Source: Chitinophagaceae bacterium (GTDB lineage Bacteria; Bacteroidota; Bacteroidia; Chitinophagales; Chitinophagaceae). Taken from it: a DNA stretch of 64,000 nt. Positions 8,847 to 17,905 of this stretch are shown here, piece after piece (the stretch's first letter is position 1; every line of letters begins with the position of its first letter). Where the stretch lies: positions 186,001 through 250,000 of the forward strand of contig JAIEMP010000005.1 of the NCBI GenBank assembly GCA_019752045.1, in the 5' to 3' direction. A program made the position numbers and the translations under genes. A model generated the notes under the pieces. The model was not told where the DNA came from. It saw nothing but the letters and a program-made list of their open reading frames with translations, and ran no database searches.

Positions 8847-8966
8847 CATAAATGAACTGAAAATGAACTACTTGAATTCACGATTTTCCATTCTGAATTT
8901 TTGGTCTACAAGCCTCATATTTTAAACTTTTATAAAATAAAAAGCAAACTTCCCGCCAGATAGGCC

Positions 8967-8974
8967 TATATTTG
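8967..8974 (+). promoter_or_regulatory. -7 element TATATTTG for the RRM gene
   Basis: It matches the Bacteroidota TAnnTTTG box exactly. Transcription from here would give a leader of about 125-130 nt before the ATG at 9108. A -33 TTG is not obvious. Confidence 0.5.
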
Positions 8975-9107
8975 CACCGTCATTTTGAGTTATACAGTGT
9001 TATGTAAGTGAATCGTATTATCTGCTACGCACATCCTGCTAATAGTTAGTCATCTTTTACGCCTCGTATTTTCTCAGATTTTTAATCAATGTTTAATATT
9101 AACAAAC

Positions 9108-9416
9108 ATGAACATTTATGTTTCTAACTTGAGCTTCAACGTAAACGATGATGACTTAAGAGGTTTTTTTGAAAGCTATGGTGAAGTAACCAGCGCAAAA
9201 GTAATTAACGATAAATTCACCGGTAAGAGCCGTGGTTTTGGATTTGTTGAAATGAGTGATGATGCTGCTGCTAAAACAGCGATCGGCGAACTCGATGGTG
9301 GTATGGTTGAAGGCCGTGCTATTAAAGTAACCGAAGCAAAGCCACGTGAAGAACGCAGCGGTGGAGACCGTCGCCCTTCATTTGGTAACAAAAGTTTCAG
9401 CAACAACCGTTACTAA
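9108..9416 (+). CDS. RRM-domain RNA-binding protein
   Basis: 102 residues. One RNA recognition motif occupies residues 1-80, with RNP2 IYVSNL at the start and RNP1 KSRGFGFVEM near the middle. The Gly/Arg/Ser-rich tail is GGDRRPSFGNKSFSNNRY. Such small single-RRM proteins are cold-shock or RNA-chaperone type factors in Bacteroidota and cyanobacteria. The long AT-rich leader and the strong terminator suggest an abundantly expressed, post-transcriptionally regulated single gene (inference). Confidence 0.93.
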   Translation: MNIYVSNLSFNVNDDDLRGFFESYGEVTSAKVINDKFTGKSRGFGFVEMSDDAAAKTAIGELDGGMVEGRAIKVTEAKPREERSGGDRRPSFGNKSFSNNRY

Positions 9417-9438
9417 TCTTTTTATTGCACCCTTATTG

Positions 9439-9470
9439 AAAGCCCTCCGATTTATCGGGGGGCTTTTTTA
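9439..9470 (+). terminator. intrinsic terminator after RRM gene
   Basis: AAAGCCCTCCGA (9439-9450) pairs with TCGGGGGGCTTT (9455-9466), with one G-T wobble and a 4-nt loop. A T-run follows. Confidence 0.9.
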
Positions 9471-9493
9471 TTCATTATAGGGGAGCCCTCATT

Positions 9494-9501
9494 TATCTTT
9501 G
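9494..9501 (+). promoter_or_regulatory. -7 element TATCTTTG for AhpD-like gene
   Basis: It matches TAnnTTTG exactly and ends 14 bases before the ATG at 9516, giving a very short leader. Confidence 0.5.
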
Positions 9502-9515
9502 TAAAAAAATAAGAT

Positions 9516-9863
9516 ATGAGCAATCTTGTACAAGAGTTTAATGAATACCGTACCCGGATGAACGACGTCATACTGAGCAAAGACAATCTCGTTATAAAAC
9601 GTTTATGGAATTTAGATACCAATACCTATGCAGAAGGTGCACTGGATATTAAAACAAAAGAAATGATGGGCTTAGTGGCCAGTATGGTGTTGCGTTGTGA
9701 TGATTGTATTAAATATCATCTGGGTAAATGTTATGAACTGGGAATAACCACCGCACAGATGTATGAAATTTTTGCTGTAGCAAATATTGTTGGCGGCACC
9801 ATCGTGATTCCCCACACAAGACGTGCTGCAGAGTATTGGGAAGAGCTGACAGCGGGTAAATAA
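9516..9863 (+). CDS. carboxymuconolactone decarboxylase/AhpD-like protein
   Basis: 115 residues. The AhpD-type redox motif is C61-DD-C64-IKY-H68, following the family helix KTKEMMGLVASMVLR. The CxxC-xxx-His arrangement is that of alkylhydroperoxidase-like proteins, not of true decarboxylases, so a thiol-peroxidase or disulfide relay role is more likely. It lies 71 bp upstream of the oxidoreductase beta subunit and may be co-transcribed with it. The physiological partner is unknown. Confidence 0.88.
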   Translation: MSNLVQEFNEYRTRMNDVILSKDNLVIKRLWNLDTNTYAEGALDIKTKEMMGLVASMVLRCDDCIKYHLGKCYELGITTAQMYEIFAVANIVGGTIVIPHTRRAAEYWEELTAGK

Positions 9864-9934
9864 TTTTCCCTTTAAATTGAGAATTATTCTGGAAATTTGG
9901 AATATCCATACAGCTTACAAAAAATAAAACGTTA

Positions 9935-10972
9935 ATGGCAAACGATACGCTTCAACCACAAGCTCCGCTTTCAGCAAAAGATTTTGCAACCGATCAGGAA
10001 GTAAGATGGTGTCCGGGTTGCGGAGATTATTCCATCCTTGCTCAGGTACAGAAAATTATGCCTGGTCTTGGCATACCAAGAGAAAATATTGTCATTATCA
10101 GTGGTATTGGATGCAGTAGCCGCTTTCCTTATTATATGAATACATATGGAATGCATTCGATCCATGGCCGTGCAACTGCAGTAGCCAGTGGTTTGAAAGC
10201 AGCACGTCCAGACTTAAGTGTTTGGATTGTTACAGGCGATGGTGATGGCTTAAGCATTGGCGGTAACCACACCATTCATTTATTACGCAGAAACTTTGAT
10301 GTAAATATTCTGCTCTTTAATAACCAGATTTACGGATTAACCAAAGGACAATATTCACCCACATCAGAAGAATATAAAATAACCAAGAGCACTCCGTTTG
10401 GAAGTATTGATCATCCATTTAATCCTTTAGCATTGGCAATGGGTGCAGATGCTACTTTTATTGCACGCAGCATGGACCGTGATCCTAAACATTTACAGGA
10501 GTCACTGCTCCGCAGTCAAAATCATAAGGGATCATCGTTCCTTGAAATCTATCAGAACTGTAATATTTTTAACGATGGTGCTTTTGAAATATTTACAGAA
10601 AAAGGGAGTAAGCCTGATGAAGCATTGTTTTTAACCCAGGGCGAACCGCTGGTATTTGGAGCTGCAAAAAACAAAGGAATTAAACTCGACGGATTTAAAC
10701 CCGTTGTTGTAAACCTGGAAGAAAATTACAGTAAAGATGATTTGTGGATACACGATGAAAATGATTTTTATAAAGCACAGATCCTTGTAAGAATGTTTGA
10801 TAATCCCCGGAATGATGGTCACCTCCCCAGACCATTTGGTGTGTTTTATGAAACAGAGCGTGCTTGTTACGAAGATGTCATGAAACTCCAGATAGAGGAA
10901 GTGATAGCGTCAAAAGGAGCAGGCAATCTTGACAAGTTGCTTAAAGGAAATGAAGTGTGGGAAATTATCTGA
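9935..10972 (+). CDS. korB: 2-oxoacid:ferredoxin oxidoreductase beta subunit (KorB-like)
   Basis: 345 residues. It is the thiamine-diphosphate subunit that, with an alpha subunit, oxidatively decarboxylates a 2-oxoacid (usually 2-oxoglutarate) to the acyl-CoA with ferredoxin as acceptor. RWCPGCGDYSIL at the N-terminus and IVTGDGDGLSIGGNH give the ThDP/Mg site. The segment GCSSRFPYYMNTYGMHSIHGR is the family substrate-site region. The alpha subunit normally adjoins it but is absent from this window. A terminator at 10994-11015 closes the unit. Confidence 0.9.
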   Translation: MANDTLQPQAPLSAKDFATDQEVRWCPGCGDYSILAQVQKIMPGLGIPRENIVIISGIGCSSRFPYYMNTYGMHSIHGRATAVASGLKAARPDLSVWIVTGDGDGLSIGGNHTIHLLRRNFDVNILLFNNQIYGLTKGQYSPTSEEYKITKSTPFGSIDHPFNPLALAMGADATFIARSMDRDPKHLQESLLRSQNHKGSSFLEIYQNCNIFNDGAFEIFTEKGSKPDEALFLTQGEPLVFGAAKNKGIKLDGFKPVVVNLEENYSKDDLWIHDENDFYKAQILVRMFDNPRNDGHLPRPFGVFYETERACYEDVMKLQIEEVIASKGAGNLDKLLKGNEVWEII

Positions 10973-10993
10973 TCTCATATGTTTAAATAATTG

Positions 10994-11015
10994 AAAGGGC
11001 TGCGGCCCTTTTTTT
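10994..11015 (+). terminator. intrinsic terminator after korB
   Basis: AAAGGGC (10994-11000) pairs with GCCCTTT (11005-11011) across a 4-nt loop and runs into a T-tract. Confidence 0.85.
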
Positions 11016-11133
11016 GTGTTTGATACAAACTGTAATTCTGCATCTGTAAATGGATGCTGTTTGCAATTGTTACTCTTGCAACAGTTTCATTTCATTACTA
11101 TTCGCTAACTTTCTTTTCCAAAATAACTGTATA

Positions 11134-12180
11134 ATGATCAGAAGTAAGATTGCAGGAATAGGCATGTATGTTCCCTCACAGGTTGTTACCAATAATGATC
11201 TCTCCAAATACATGGAAACAAGTGACGAATGGGTGCAGGAACGCACAGGTATCAAAGAGCGGAGATATGCTCATCGTACAGAAGAAACCACCACCACAAT
11301 GGGAGTAGAGGCAGCCAAAATTGCCATTGAGCGTGCAGGAATAACAGCAGCAGATATTGATTTTATTGTATTTGCAACTTTAAGTCCCGATTATTATTTC
11401 CCAGGTTGCGGTGTATTGTTACAGAGAGCCATGCAGATGAAACAAGTTGGTGCATTGGATGTACGGAATCAATGCAGCGGGTTTGTGTATGCTGTTTCTG
11501 TAGCTGATCAGTTTATTAAAAGCGGCATGTATAAAAATGTGCTGGTGGTTGGTGCAGAAAAACATTCATTTGGTTTAGATTTTTCAACAAGGGGCAGAAA
11601 CATCAGTGTGATTTTTGGCGATGGCGCAGGTGCAGTTGTGATGCAGCCAACCACCGATGAAAACAGAGGTGTGTTAAGTACACATTTGCACAGCGATGGA
11701 ACCGAAGCTGAAATTCTTGCCATGTTCAATCCAGGTACACATGCCAATCACTGGAAAAAAGATGCTGCCAGTTTTAATGAAGGAGAGATTGCTGATATGT
11801 TTATGAGTCATGAAATGATTGACAACGCAGAAAATTTTCCAACCATGGATGGACCTGCAGTGTTTAAAACAGCTGTGGTTAAATTTCCTGAAGTGATTAT
11901 GGAAGCGCTCACTGCAAATCAATTTACAGCAGCAGATCTTACATTACTCATTCCACATCAGGCAAATTTGCGCATTGCACAATTTGTACAGCAAAAATTA
12001 AAACTGAGAGACGATCAGGTGTATAACAATATTCAGAAATACGGTAACACAACGGCTGCCTCTGTTCCTATTGCTTTATGCGAGGCATGGGAGCAGGGAA
12101 AAATTAAAGAAGGTGATCTGGTTTGTCTTGCTGCATTTGGAAGCGGCTTTACATGGGCAAGTGCTTTACTGAAATGGTAA
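11134..12180 (+). CDS. fabH: 3-oxoacyl-ACP synthase III family (FabH-like)
   Basis: 348 residues from the ATG at 11134 (MIRSKIAGIGMYVPSQ), which matches the family N-terminus. The in-frame ATG at 11050 would add a Cys/Phe-rich stretch with no family match. The catalytic triad is visible: Cys114 in NQCSGFVYA, His in LIPHQANLRI and Asn in KYGNTTAAS. It condenses an acyl-CoA with malonyl-ACP to start fatty-acid synthesis, or acts in a related lipid or secondary pathway. Its stop overlaps the start of the next gene (ATGGTAA). Confidence 0.9.
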   Translation: MIRSKIAGIGMYVPSQVVTNNDLSKYMETSDEWVQERTGIKERRYAHRTEETTTTMGVEAAKIAIERAGITAADIDFIVFATLSPDYYFPGCGVLLQRAMQMKQVGALDVRNQCSGFVYAVSVADQFIKSGMYKNVLVVGAEKHSFGLDFSTRGRNISVIFGDGAGAVVMQPTTDENRGVLSTHLHSDGTEAEILAMFNPGTHANHWKKDAASFNEGEIADMFMSHEMIDNAENFPTMDGPAVFKTAVVKFPEVIMEALTANQFTAADLTLLIPHQANLRIAQFVQQKLKLRDDQVYNNIQKYGNTTAASVPIALCEAWEQGKIKEGDLVCLAAFGSGFTWASALLKW

Positions 12181-13037
12181 CAGAATACACTACAGTGAAT
12201 ACAACTGAAACGAACATCATTCATACGGCGCATTTATTTCCATTGCTGGATCAACAGCTGATTGCATTATTAAAATCATTATCAGCTGCAGAATGGAACC
12301 AGCGAACCATTGCAAAACTGTGGACGGTTAAAGATATTGCTGCTCATTTATTAGATACCAACTTGCGGACGCTCTCTCTGGCCCGTGATCAGCATACACT
12401 TTCACCTGAAACAGACATCAACAATTACAATGATCTTGTAACATATCTCAATCAACTCAATGCAGATTGGGTAAAAGCAGCTAAGAGAATAAGTCCTCAA
12501 CTGATTATTGATTTACTGGAATACAGCGGCAACCAATGTTCAGCATACTGGCAGCAGCTTGATTTATATGCGGATGCTGTTTTCTCTGTAGCATGGGCAG
12601 GTGAACAGCAATCAAAAAACTGGTTTCACATAGCAAGAGAGTACACAGAAAAATTTATACATCAGCAGCAGATACGTGATGCAGTAAATAAACAGGGTAT
12701 TGTAACAAAAGAGTTGTTCTATCCGTTTATACAAACGTTTATGCAGGCATTGCCTTATACCTACAGAAATGTAGAAGCTCCAGAAGGTACTGTTGTGAAA
12801 GTAACCATCAGTACCGATATTGGCGGCAGTTGGTTCATTGTTAAAACAACGAATAACTGGGAGTTTACAACGAAGACCAATGATTCAATTGCTGCACACA
12901 TCAGCATTGATCCGCAAACGGCATGGAAGTTATTTTCAAAAGGACTATCTGCTTCTCAAGCACGGCCGTTGGTTGTTATTGAGGGAGATGAAGCGTTAGG
13001 TGCAATAGCATTAACAATGATTTCAGTAATGGCTTAA
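12174..13037 (+). CDS. DinB / maleylpyruvate-isomerase-N domain protein
   Basis: 287 residues from the ATG at 12174, which overlaps the FabH-like stop (ATGGTAA). The N-terminal four-helix bundle carries the family segment LWTVKDIAAHLLDTNLR with a likely metal-ligand His, and a second His in WFHIAREYTEKFIHQQQ. The C-terminal 100 residues resemble the SCP2-like tail of mycothiol-dependent maleylpyruvate isomerase relatives. It is probably a thiol- or metal-dependent transferase. The substrate is unknown. The upstream in-frame ATG at 12123 lies inside fabH and is not favoured. Confidence 0.75.
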   Translation: MVTEYTTVNTTETNIIHTAHLFPLLDQQLIALLKSLSAAEWNQRTIAKLWTVKDIAAHLLDTNLRTLSLARDQHTLSPETDINNYNDLVTYLNQLNADWVKAAKRISPQLIIDLLEYSGNQCSAYWQQLDLYADAVFSVAWAGEQQSKNWFHIAREYTEKFIHQQQIRDAVNKQGIVTKELFYPFIQTFMQALPYTYRNVEAPEGTVVKVTISTDIGGSWFIVKTTNNWEFTTKTNDSIAAHISIDPQTAWKLFSKGLSASQARPLVVIEGDEALGAIALTMISVMA

Positions 13038-13078
13038 TAAAAAATAATATCTTGCTCTTAATGACTAAACAACCCAAC

Positions 13079-13507
13079 ATGAAATATATTTTCTGTGTAC
13101 TTTCTCTTCTGGTTTCTATTGCAGCAACCGCTCAGTTAAATATGGATTCCCTGCGCAGGCAATACAATCAAAAAACCCTGAAACTTGATAACGGTATTAC
13201 CATGAACGGATTTATGCTGGGTAAAACAGAAGTGCAGAATCTGATGCTGATCTCCCCTGAAGCAACGCAATCATACAAATTGTATTTAAAGAATAAAAAA
13301 ACAGGAACAATACTTCCGTTTATTGGACTTGCTGCAGTTGTAGGAGGCATTATAATTTCAAAAGATAACCGCACACCGGGTTTTATCATGATCCTCGGCG
13401 GTAATACCATTAATATTGTTGCATCTGTTTTCAGGCGTATTGCAGGGAATCATCTGCATCATGCAATCTGGACTTATAACAGAGACATCCTCTTTCAGGT
13501 AAAATAA
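13079..13507 (+). CDS. small secreted/membrane hypothetical protein
   Basis: 142 residues from the ATG at 13079, chosen because it begins a clear signal peptide (MKYIFCVLSLLVSIAATAQ). Upstream in-frame ATGs would bury it. The mature part has a charged N-terminal half. Two hydrophobic stretches follow (ILPFIGLAAVVGGIIIS and GFIMILGGNTINIVASVF) and probably form a membrane hairpin. No family is recognised. It sits between the DinB-like gene and the lipid kinase on the same strand. Confidence 0.65.
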   Translation: MKYIFCVLSLLVSIAATAQLNMDSLRRQYNQKTLKLDNGITMNGFMLGKTEVQNLMLISPEATQSYKLYLKNKKTGTILPFIGLAAVVGGIIISKDNRTPGFIMILGGNTINIVASVFRRIAGNHLHHAIWTYNRDILFQVK

Positions 13508-13532
13508 TTTCACCTGTTACATGAATCGCATT

Positions 13533-13540
13533 TAGTTTTG
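13533..13540 (+). promoter_or_regulatory. -7 element TAGTTTTG before lipid kinase
   Basis: It matches TAnnTTTG and ends only 7 bases before the ATG at 13548, so the transcript would be leaderless or nearly so. Confidence 0.4.
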
Positions 13541-13547
13541 CGACGTT

Positions 13548-14438
13548 ATGCAGCGCCGCTTTTTATTTTTACTTAATCCGAGAGCAGGTACTCACAAAGG
13601 CCCGCATCTTCCTGCACTTATTCAGCAGCGTTGCAATGAAGCGCAGGTTGAATATACCATTGATCATAGCAGAGCTGATGCAGATTACAACTGGCTCAGA
13701 ACAAAAATTACACATGAATTTATAACCGATGTAGTTGTTGCAGGTGGTGATGGAACCATCAGTACCGTTGTTGCTGCTATACGAGACCTGCCGGTGAGCA
13801 TCGGCATCATTCCAAGAGGTTCAGGTAATGGATTGGCTTTTGCAGCAGGTATTTCAAAAGATGCAACAAAAGCGCTTGACATTATTTTTAAGGGAAAGCC
13901 CCAACAGGTTGATGCGTTTATGATTAATGAACATTTTTCCTGTATGCTCAGTGGTCTTGGTTTTGATGCACAGATTGCTCATGAGTTTGACCGTCAGCAG
14001 AAACGTGGTTTCTGGAAATATACACAGCTCACCTTAAGAAATCTTACCGGTATCAAACCATTTTTGTTTCATGTTCAGTCAAAGGATCTGAACTTATCAT
14101 TGCATGCATTTTTTATCAGCATCGCCAACAGCAATCAGTTTGGAAATCATGTAACCATTGCACCAAAAGCAAGTCTGCAGGATGGATTGCTGGATATTGT
14201 AGCTGTAGAAAAAACAAATCTTTTTAATCTGCTGGTAAGAGTACTCTGGCATATCCGTTTTGGAACCTTTACATCTGATTATGCAAAGCGGAAAGGCATT
14301 ACTTATTTTCAGACAGATGAACTGGTGATTGAAAATCCCGGGCTTGCTCCTTTTCATATTGATGGTGATGGAAAACAGACAGCTGAAAAATTTACAGTTA
14401 AAATAATTCCCGGCGCTTACTCCTTATTAATGCCCTGA
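13548..14438 (+). CDS. diacylglycerol/lipid kinase, YegS/DagK family
   Basis: 296 residues with the family landmarks NPRAGTHKG at the N-terminus, the nucleotide-binding GGDGT (66-70) and PRGSGNGLA (89-97). It transfers phosphate from ATP to a lipid hydroxyl such as diacylglycerol. It is cytosolic or peripheral, with no membrane segment. The 3' end overlaps the convergent patatin-like gene by 22 bp. The neighbouring FabH-like and patatin genes suggest a lipid-metabolism neighbourhood. Confidence 0.92.
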   Translation: MQRRFLFLLNPRAGTHKGPHLPALIQQRCNEAQVEYTIDHSRADADYNWLRTKITHEFITDVVVAGGDGTISTVVAAIRDLPVSIGIIPRGSGNGLAFAAGISKDATKALDIIFKGKPQQVDAFMINEHFSCMLSGLGFDAQIAHEFDRQQKRGFWKYTQLTLRNLTGIKPFLFHVQSKDLNLSLHAFFISIANSNQFGNHVTIAPKASLQDGLLDIVAVEKTNLFNLLVRVLWHIRFGTFTSDYAKRKGITYFQTDELVIENPGLAPFHIDGDGKQTAEKFTVKIIPGAYSLLMP

Positions 14439-16675
14439 GCAAGATGTCCGTTTTCAGCCAGCTGCTGTAATGTAAGCAGTTGACGGAATACCTTTTCATT
14501 GTCTTTACTGAACACGGCTGCTGCGATATCTTTTTTTTCTGTTGCAGTTAAGTGAAAGCTGAGTGCAGCACCCTTTTTATTTTCTTTTGGCTGATAGATA
14601 AATGTAAAACGATGCAATGGAACACTGGCCAAAGAATAACTCACCATCGTTTCCTGCATATAATCCTGCACCTTGTAAAAATTATATTGCAGCGTGGTAA
14701 CGGGTTTATACAAAATGTCTCCAATGCTTGGTTCTTTTAAATCTTCATTCCACTCACCTTTTTTGCGGTCTCTGATCTGTATAAACACCACTCCCGATGT
14801 GTTTGCTTTAATCCAGTTGGCAAATACATGCAAATAGCGGAGCGTAATTTCCTGTCCGTAATTATCACGCAGTCCTGCATCCATCACATCAACAATTGGT
14901 TTTGTGGGTAGCCATACATTGGGCAGTACATAAGGAAAAGTTGCGTTCATCCGCAAAGCAGATAGTAATCGGATATTATAGGGATTCAGGTCTTTAAAGA
15001 AAGCAGTATAATCAATTGCATCCGGTTCGGCTGTAATGCCTCTTGCACTATCGTGTTGCGGGCGCATTAAAAAACTGATGGGTTGAGAACAGATCATCAG
15101 CTTTCTGCCATCTTGCGAAACGGTAGAGCTAAACAACCCTAACGGTATTTTAGCAAGGATCTCTTCTTCTTTGTAATCCATTAAACGGTCGCCTAAAATA
15201 TTGCCGGTGTTATAACTCAATTGCTGTTCAAAAGAATAACCTCTGTCTTTAACATAGCGGTAGGGCCCAACCGAAAACTTCTGCGCCGGTGTTAACAGAT
15301 CTCTTGTTACATAAGCAGAGAAAATCGGGTTGAGCAAATCTTTTGAAATATTTGCAGTAGTGCTGGCTGCAGAAAAATCGACCGCCTCTCCTTTTTGTTT
15401 TTTCCGGTACAGTTCACGATAATAAGCTGCACCCAGCATACCACCCGACGCTCCCGAAAACAAAACTGTTTTTTTCATCAAAGCTCCATTCAATAAACTA
15501 TCCAGTTTGCTGAGGATGTTAACTGTAAATGTGGCTGAACGGTTACCACCACCACTTACATTAATCACATACAGTAATGGTTTTTCCTCAGACTGATTAC
15601 GTTTCCAGTTCTCCAGCAGTTGCACCATGTTTAAACTGTCTTTGCTCATTTGTGCAGGGGTGCATAGCTGCATCATACTTGCAAGTGAATAGGCAGGTCG
15701 CTTGTTGCGGTCTTCGTAATTTAATCCAAATGCTTTGTTGCGGATATCAATATACTCATACCGAAACAGGAAATTAAATGCAAACAACAACAGTAATGCA
15801 ACAGGAATGCTCCATGTATCGAGCCAGTAAGCAAGAGCACCGGAAGCTGCAATTAAAATTGCAAAGAAAATAAAAATGCTCGCTGCAGCAGGTACTTGTA
15901 AATATGGGTTATCCAGAAAAAGACCATATACTACCAACAATAAAAAAGCAAACAGAATGCCTACAACTGCAGCAAAGTGATGGCGTTTAAAAATCATGTC
16001 TAAAAAAACATGGCTGTAATGCGATACGTTTCTCGTTTGCCTGAAACTGAAAAAACCCGTTAAAAACGAGTCAACTTTTATAACAGGATCATGATGCAGA
16101 GTAACCGGTACCGGCTTGTATTTTTGCATAAACTGGAGCGGATCGCTTAACATGGGCTGCATGTTTCGCAGAATGGCTTTTTCTGAACCAAAGAAATACA
16201 GAAATGACAGGCCGATGAAAATAAAAATTCCTGCAATCAGTCCAAAAGCAATTAACAGAATATCAATGTTATTCATCAGTTCATTCAGTTTATTAAACCG
16301 GATGAGCTGTATAAAATAAATAAGCACAAACACCAGTGGTATACTTCCGTTGTTAATACAGTATTTTAAAAATGGTCTTGATGAAGTTGCCAGAAATTTA
16401 CAATAACTGCTGAACAGGATAAAAGTAGTAATGTTCCAGCTGGTCATAAACCCACCAAAAGCGGCACCAACAATAAAGGCGCTGAAAAAATTTACATGGC
16501 CCAGATATTCGGGAGAGAGGAACAACGAATCGGCACCAAAATGATTCATAAACCCACCACATACTGCACTGGCAAGTAAAAACCAGAACAGTAACAGCAA
16601 CTGGTATTTTCTGAAATGCAGAAAAATCAGCTGTACAGGAAACGAATACCACAGAATGCGCAGGTATTTCTTCAT
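14417..16675 (-). CDS. membrane-anchored patatin-like phospholipase
   Basis: 752 residues. The first ~310 hold about seven hydrophobic segments. The rest is a patatin-type catalytic domain, with oxyanion loop SGGGNR (374-379), nucleophile elbow G408-A-S410-G-G412 and the Asp of the dyad in VDVMDAGLRDNYG. The Asp motif reads D-A-G rather than the usual D-G. It is probably an acyl-lipid hydrolase facing the membrane. It runs convergent to the lipid kinase and overlaps it by 22 bp, so each gene's 3' end is coding on both strands. Confidence 0.82.
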   Translation of the reverse strand: MKKYLRILWYSFPVQLIFLHFRKYQLLLLFWFLLASAVCGGFMNHFGADSLFLSPEYLGHVNFFSAFIVGAAFGGFMTSWNITTFILFSSYCKFLATSSRPFLKYCINNGSIPLVFVLIYFIQLIRFNKLNELMNNIDILLIAFGLIAGIFIFIGLSFLYFFGSEKAILRNMQPMLSDPLQFMQKYKPVPVTLHHDPVIKVDSFLTGFFSFRQTRNVSHYSHVFLDMIFKRHHFAAVVGILFAFLLLVVYGLFLDNPYLQVPAAASIFIFFAILIAASGALAYWLDTWSIPVALLLLFAFNFLFRYEYIDIRNKAFGLNYEDRNKRPAYSLASMMQLCTPAQMSKDSLNMVQLLENWKRNQSEEKPLLYVINVSGGGNRSATFTVNILSKLDSLLNGALMKKTVLFSGASGGMLGAAYYRELYRKKQKGEAVDFSAASTTANISKDLLNPIFSAYVTRDLLTPAQKFSVGPYRYVKDRGYSFEQQLSYNTGNILGDRLMDYKEEEILAKIPLGLFSSTVSQDGRKLMICSQPISFLMRPQHDSARGITAEPDAIDYTAFFKDLNPYNIRLLSALRMNATFPYVLPNVWLPTKPIVDVMDAGLRDNYGQEITLRYLHVFANWIKANTSGVVFIQIRDRKKGEWNEDLKEPSIGDILYKPVTTLQYNFYKVQDYMQETMVSYSLASVPLHRFTFIYQPKENKKGAALSFHLTATEKKDIAAAVFSKDNEKVFRQLLTLQQLAENGHLAQGINKE

Positions 16676-16728
16676 ACGGCAGAAGTTACGTAAAAGAAAG
16701 CGATTTCAGTAAGAACGCTGCGTCACTT

Positions 16729-17799
16729 TTAGCGGACTGCTGTATTTGTTTTTCTTACCAGATATAAAATCCAGATTAAACTCAGTAATAAAAACATACC
16801 GGTTAACTGATGAAGCTGGGCCATCCACTCAAACAATCCCCATTGGTTAGGAACAATTTTTACTGCAGTAAGAACCGATGCAATACCTAATACAACCTGC
16901 ACCAGTACAAGCGAAACAGGAATAAAACGGGTAACACGAAACAGCCTGCCTTCTTTTATTTTACTTGCCCGGTAATACCAGACTACAAATAATATGGTTA
17001 ACAGGTAAGCAAGACCACGATGTATAAAATGAACGGTGATTTTGTTTTCAATAAAATTAATGAGCCATGGTGAATCTCTGAATAAGATGGAAGGGACCCA
17101 TTGGTTGTTGATCATGGGCCATGTTGGTGCAGCCAAAGCGGCCTTATGCCCGGCCATTAATGCACCAAATAAAAGTTGTACAACCAGCAATACTAATAAC
17201 ACAACCGTAAACCGGTTGAGTGATGGATGTTGAATAATTTCTTCTCTTTTTACTTTTAACTGTAAGGCAAACCAGAACGTATAACAGAGCAGCCCCATTG
17301 CAAGTATAAAATGCAATGCCAGCCTGGTTGGTTTTACATACACCGCATCGCCCACCAAACCACTTGCCACCATAATCCATCCAACAGCTCCCTGCAATGC
17401 ACCAAGTAAAAATAAAATGAGCAATGGCTTAATCATTTCCTGTTTAAACCTGCGACGCACTAAGAAGTAAATAAAACCTGTTGCAAAAACCATCCCCATT
17501 AAACGTGCCCATAAACGATGAAACCATTCCCAGAAGAAAATGAATTTAAAATCGCTGAGCGTAAAATCGGTATTGAGTAATTGAAATTGCGGCGTTGTTT
17601 TATACTTTGCAAACTCGTTCAACCAACCTGTTTCATTTAACGGCGGCAGTGTGCCTGTTACTACTTCCCATTCAGTAATACTTAAACCACTGCCGGTTAA
17701 ACGTGTAATGCCACCCAGTAATATCTGGATGATTAACATAAACACGCCAAATAGTAACCAGTTGGCAACAGCTTTATTTGTATTGTTTGCCTGCATCAT
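16729..17799 (-). CDS. ctaA: heme A synthase (COX15/CtaA family)
   Basis: 356 residues with about eight membrane helices. The family motifs are visible: GGITRLTGSGLSITEWEVVTG near the N-terminus and paired His in helices (FFWEWFHRLWARLMG, LALHFILAMG, HFIHRGLAYLL, MAQLHQLTGMFLL). It oxidises the C8 methyl of heme O to make heme A for aa3-type cytochrome oxidase. No other oxidase assembly gene is adjacent, so it stands alone here. It implies aerobic respiration. Confidence 0.94.
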   Translation of the reverse strand: MMQANNTNKAVANWLLFGVFMLIIQILLGGITRLTGSGLSITEWEVVTGTLPPLNETGWLNEFAKYKTTPQFQLLNTDFTLSDFKFIFFWEWFHRLWARLMGMVFATGFIYFLVRRRFKQEMIKPLLILFLLGALQGAVGWIMVASGLVGDAVYVKPTRLALHFILAMGLLCYTFWFALQLKVKREEIIQHPSLNRFTVVLLVLLVVQLLFGALMAGHKAALAAPTWPMINNQWVPSILFRDSPWLINFIENKITVHFIHRGLAYLLTILFVVWYYRASKIKEGRLFRVTRFIPVSLVLVQVVLGIASVLTAVKIVPNQWGLFEWMAQLHQLTGMFLLLSLIWILYLVRKTNTAVR

Positions 17800-17905
17800 A
17801 ACGGGAGCAAAGGTAGGAGTGGAACGATTTGTTCTTTCTCACTTGTATCAGAAATCTACAAAATCCTTTGTTGAATTTATTCCTGTTTAACAAAACCCGG
17901 CGGTA

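Larger units (their letters stand above)
8643..9107. other. 465-bp AT-rich intergenic region between divergent genes
   Basis: There is no credible gene here. It holds an imperfect 14-bp inverted repeat at 8805-8846 and a -7-like box at 8967-8974. The downstream 130 nt would form an unusually long leader for the RNA-binding protein gene. Confidence 0.7.
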
